Position numbers and translations under genes: made by a program. From positions 1 to 6,819 of the forward strand of contig JAITMI010000035.1 of NCBI GenBank assembly GCA_031277435.1: a DNA stretch of 6,819 nucleotides, read 5' to 3'. The notes under the pieces are model-generated. The model saw nothing but the letters and a program-made list of their open reading frames with translations. It searched no databases and was not told the origin of the DNA. This DNA comes from Pseudomonadales bacterium (lineage in GTDB: Bacteria > Pseudomonadota > Gammaproteobacteria > Pseudomonadales > Pseudohongiellaceae). Positions 6,520 through 6,819 of this stretch are shown piece by piece. Each line of letters begins with the position of its first letter. Position 1 is the stretch's first letter.

Positions 6520-6819
6520 ATGGCACAAGACATTTTTCTAAAAATTGATGGAATCAAAGGCGAATCACAGGATAGCACACACAAAGATGAGATCGATGTA
6601 TTGAAGTGGAGGTGGGAAGTTTTCCAAGAATCCTCGATGCACTCAGGCAGCGGTGGCGGCTCGGGCAAGGCGACGGTCAGTGACTTGACCATCGAACACC
6701 GCATTGATTGCGCCAGTCCCAACCTTATGAAGTTTGCATTAACAGGGAGGCATATCCCGCAAGTCATGCTTGTAGCCCGTAAAGCGGGGGGTGCCCCGCA
6801 TGAGTATCTGAAAATCACC
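6520..6819 (+). CDS. hcp: Type VI secretion tube protein Hcp (3' end outside window)
   Basis: The first 100 codons are visible and remain open at the window edge. The protein matches the Hcp1-type family. It begins MAQDIFLKIDGIKGESQD, followed by HKDEIDVLKWRW (21-32), MHSGSGGGSGKATVSDL (40-56), the IDCASPNLM segment (62-70) and ARKAGGAPHEYLKI (86-99). Hcp forms hexameric rings that stack into the inner tube of the type VI injection apparatus; the rings also bind and stabilise small effectors in the lumen. It starts 15 bp after the candidate immunity gene, with only a weak TGGA upstream, so it is probably translated from the same transcript. The Gly-rich stretch 43-49 corresponds to the usual Hcp Gly-rich loop. 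No other type VI structural gene is visible here. Confidence 0.93.
   Translation, partial: MAQDIFLKIDGIKGESQDSTHKDEIDVLKWRWEVFQESSMHSGSGGGSGKATVSDLTIEHRIDCASPNLMKFALTGRHIPQVMLVARKAGGAPHEYLKIT

Noticed and set aside
6435..6818. Open frame on the minus strand across the immunity candidate and hcp
   Set aside because: It overlaps a clear Hcp coding sequence in the opposite direction and shows no family features.

Overview
The window reads as a chromosomal segment of a pseudomonadotan bacterium, probably beta- or gammaproteobacterial. This rests on the linked fabA-fabB unsaturated fatty acid genes, the proteobacterial-type GalU and phosphomannomutase, the DsbD-like N-terminal domain, integron attC sites and a type VI secretion Hcp. 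The exact genus cannot be read from the sequence. Most of it (about 534-5260) is G+C-rich core metabolism. It is flanked on both sides by accessory DNA.

Left accessory end (1-502): the distal end of an integron gene-cassette array. Three GTTAGGC boxes in the same orientation (69, 116, 496) close attC-like sites. Between the second and third lies one cassette, encoding a small cysteine-rich lipoprotein. The integrase, if present, lies to the left outside the window. The last attC ends 31 bp before the 3' end of the phosphomannomutase gene.

Core block on the minus strand (534-2741): galU followed by a phosphomannomutase gene, 3 bp apart, so they are almost certainly co-transcribed. They make UDP-glucose and mannose-1-phosphate for surface polysaccharide. 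Core block on the plus strand (2919-5260): fabA, fabB and a secreted stand-alone DsbD alpha-type domain, divergent from galU across a 177-bp promoter region. FabA and FabB together start and extend unsaturated acyl chains. The third protein would be a periplasmic thiol-disulfide protein with no visible membrane partner.

Right accessory end (5261-6819): base composition drops visibly in G+C. Three tightly spaced genes follow: a leaderless T4-lysozyme-type muramidase with the Glu/Asp/Thr catalytic triad conserved, an unrecognised small protein with an export signal, and the first 100 codons of a type VI secretion Hcp. The order, spacing and localisation signals suggest a toxin (peptidoglycan hydrolase), its periplasmic immunity protein, and the Hcp tube protein that would carry the toxin. 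This candidate effector-immunity-Hcp module is the most interesting content of the window.
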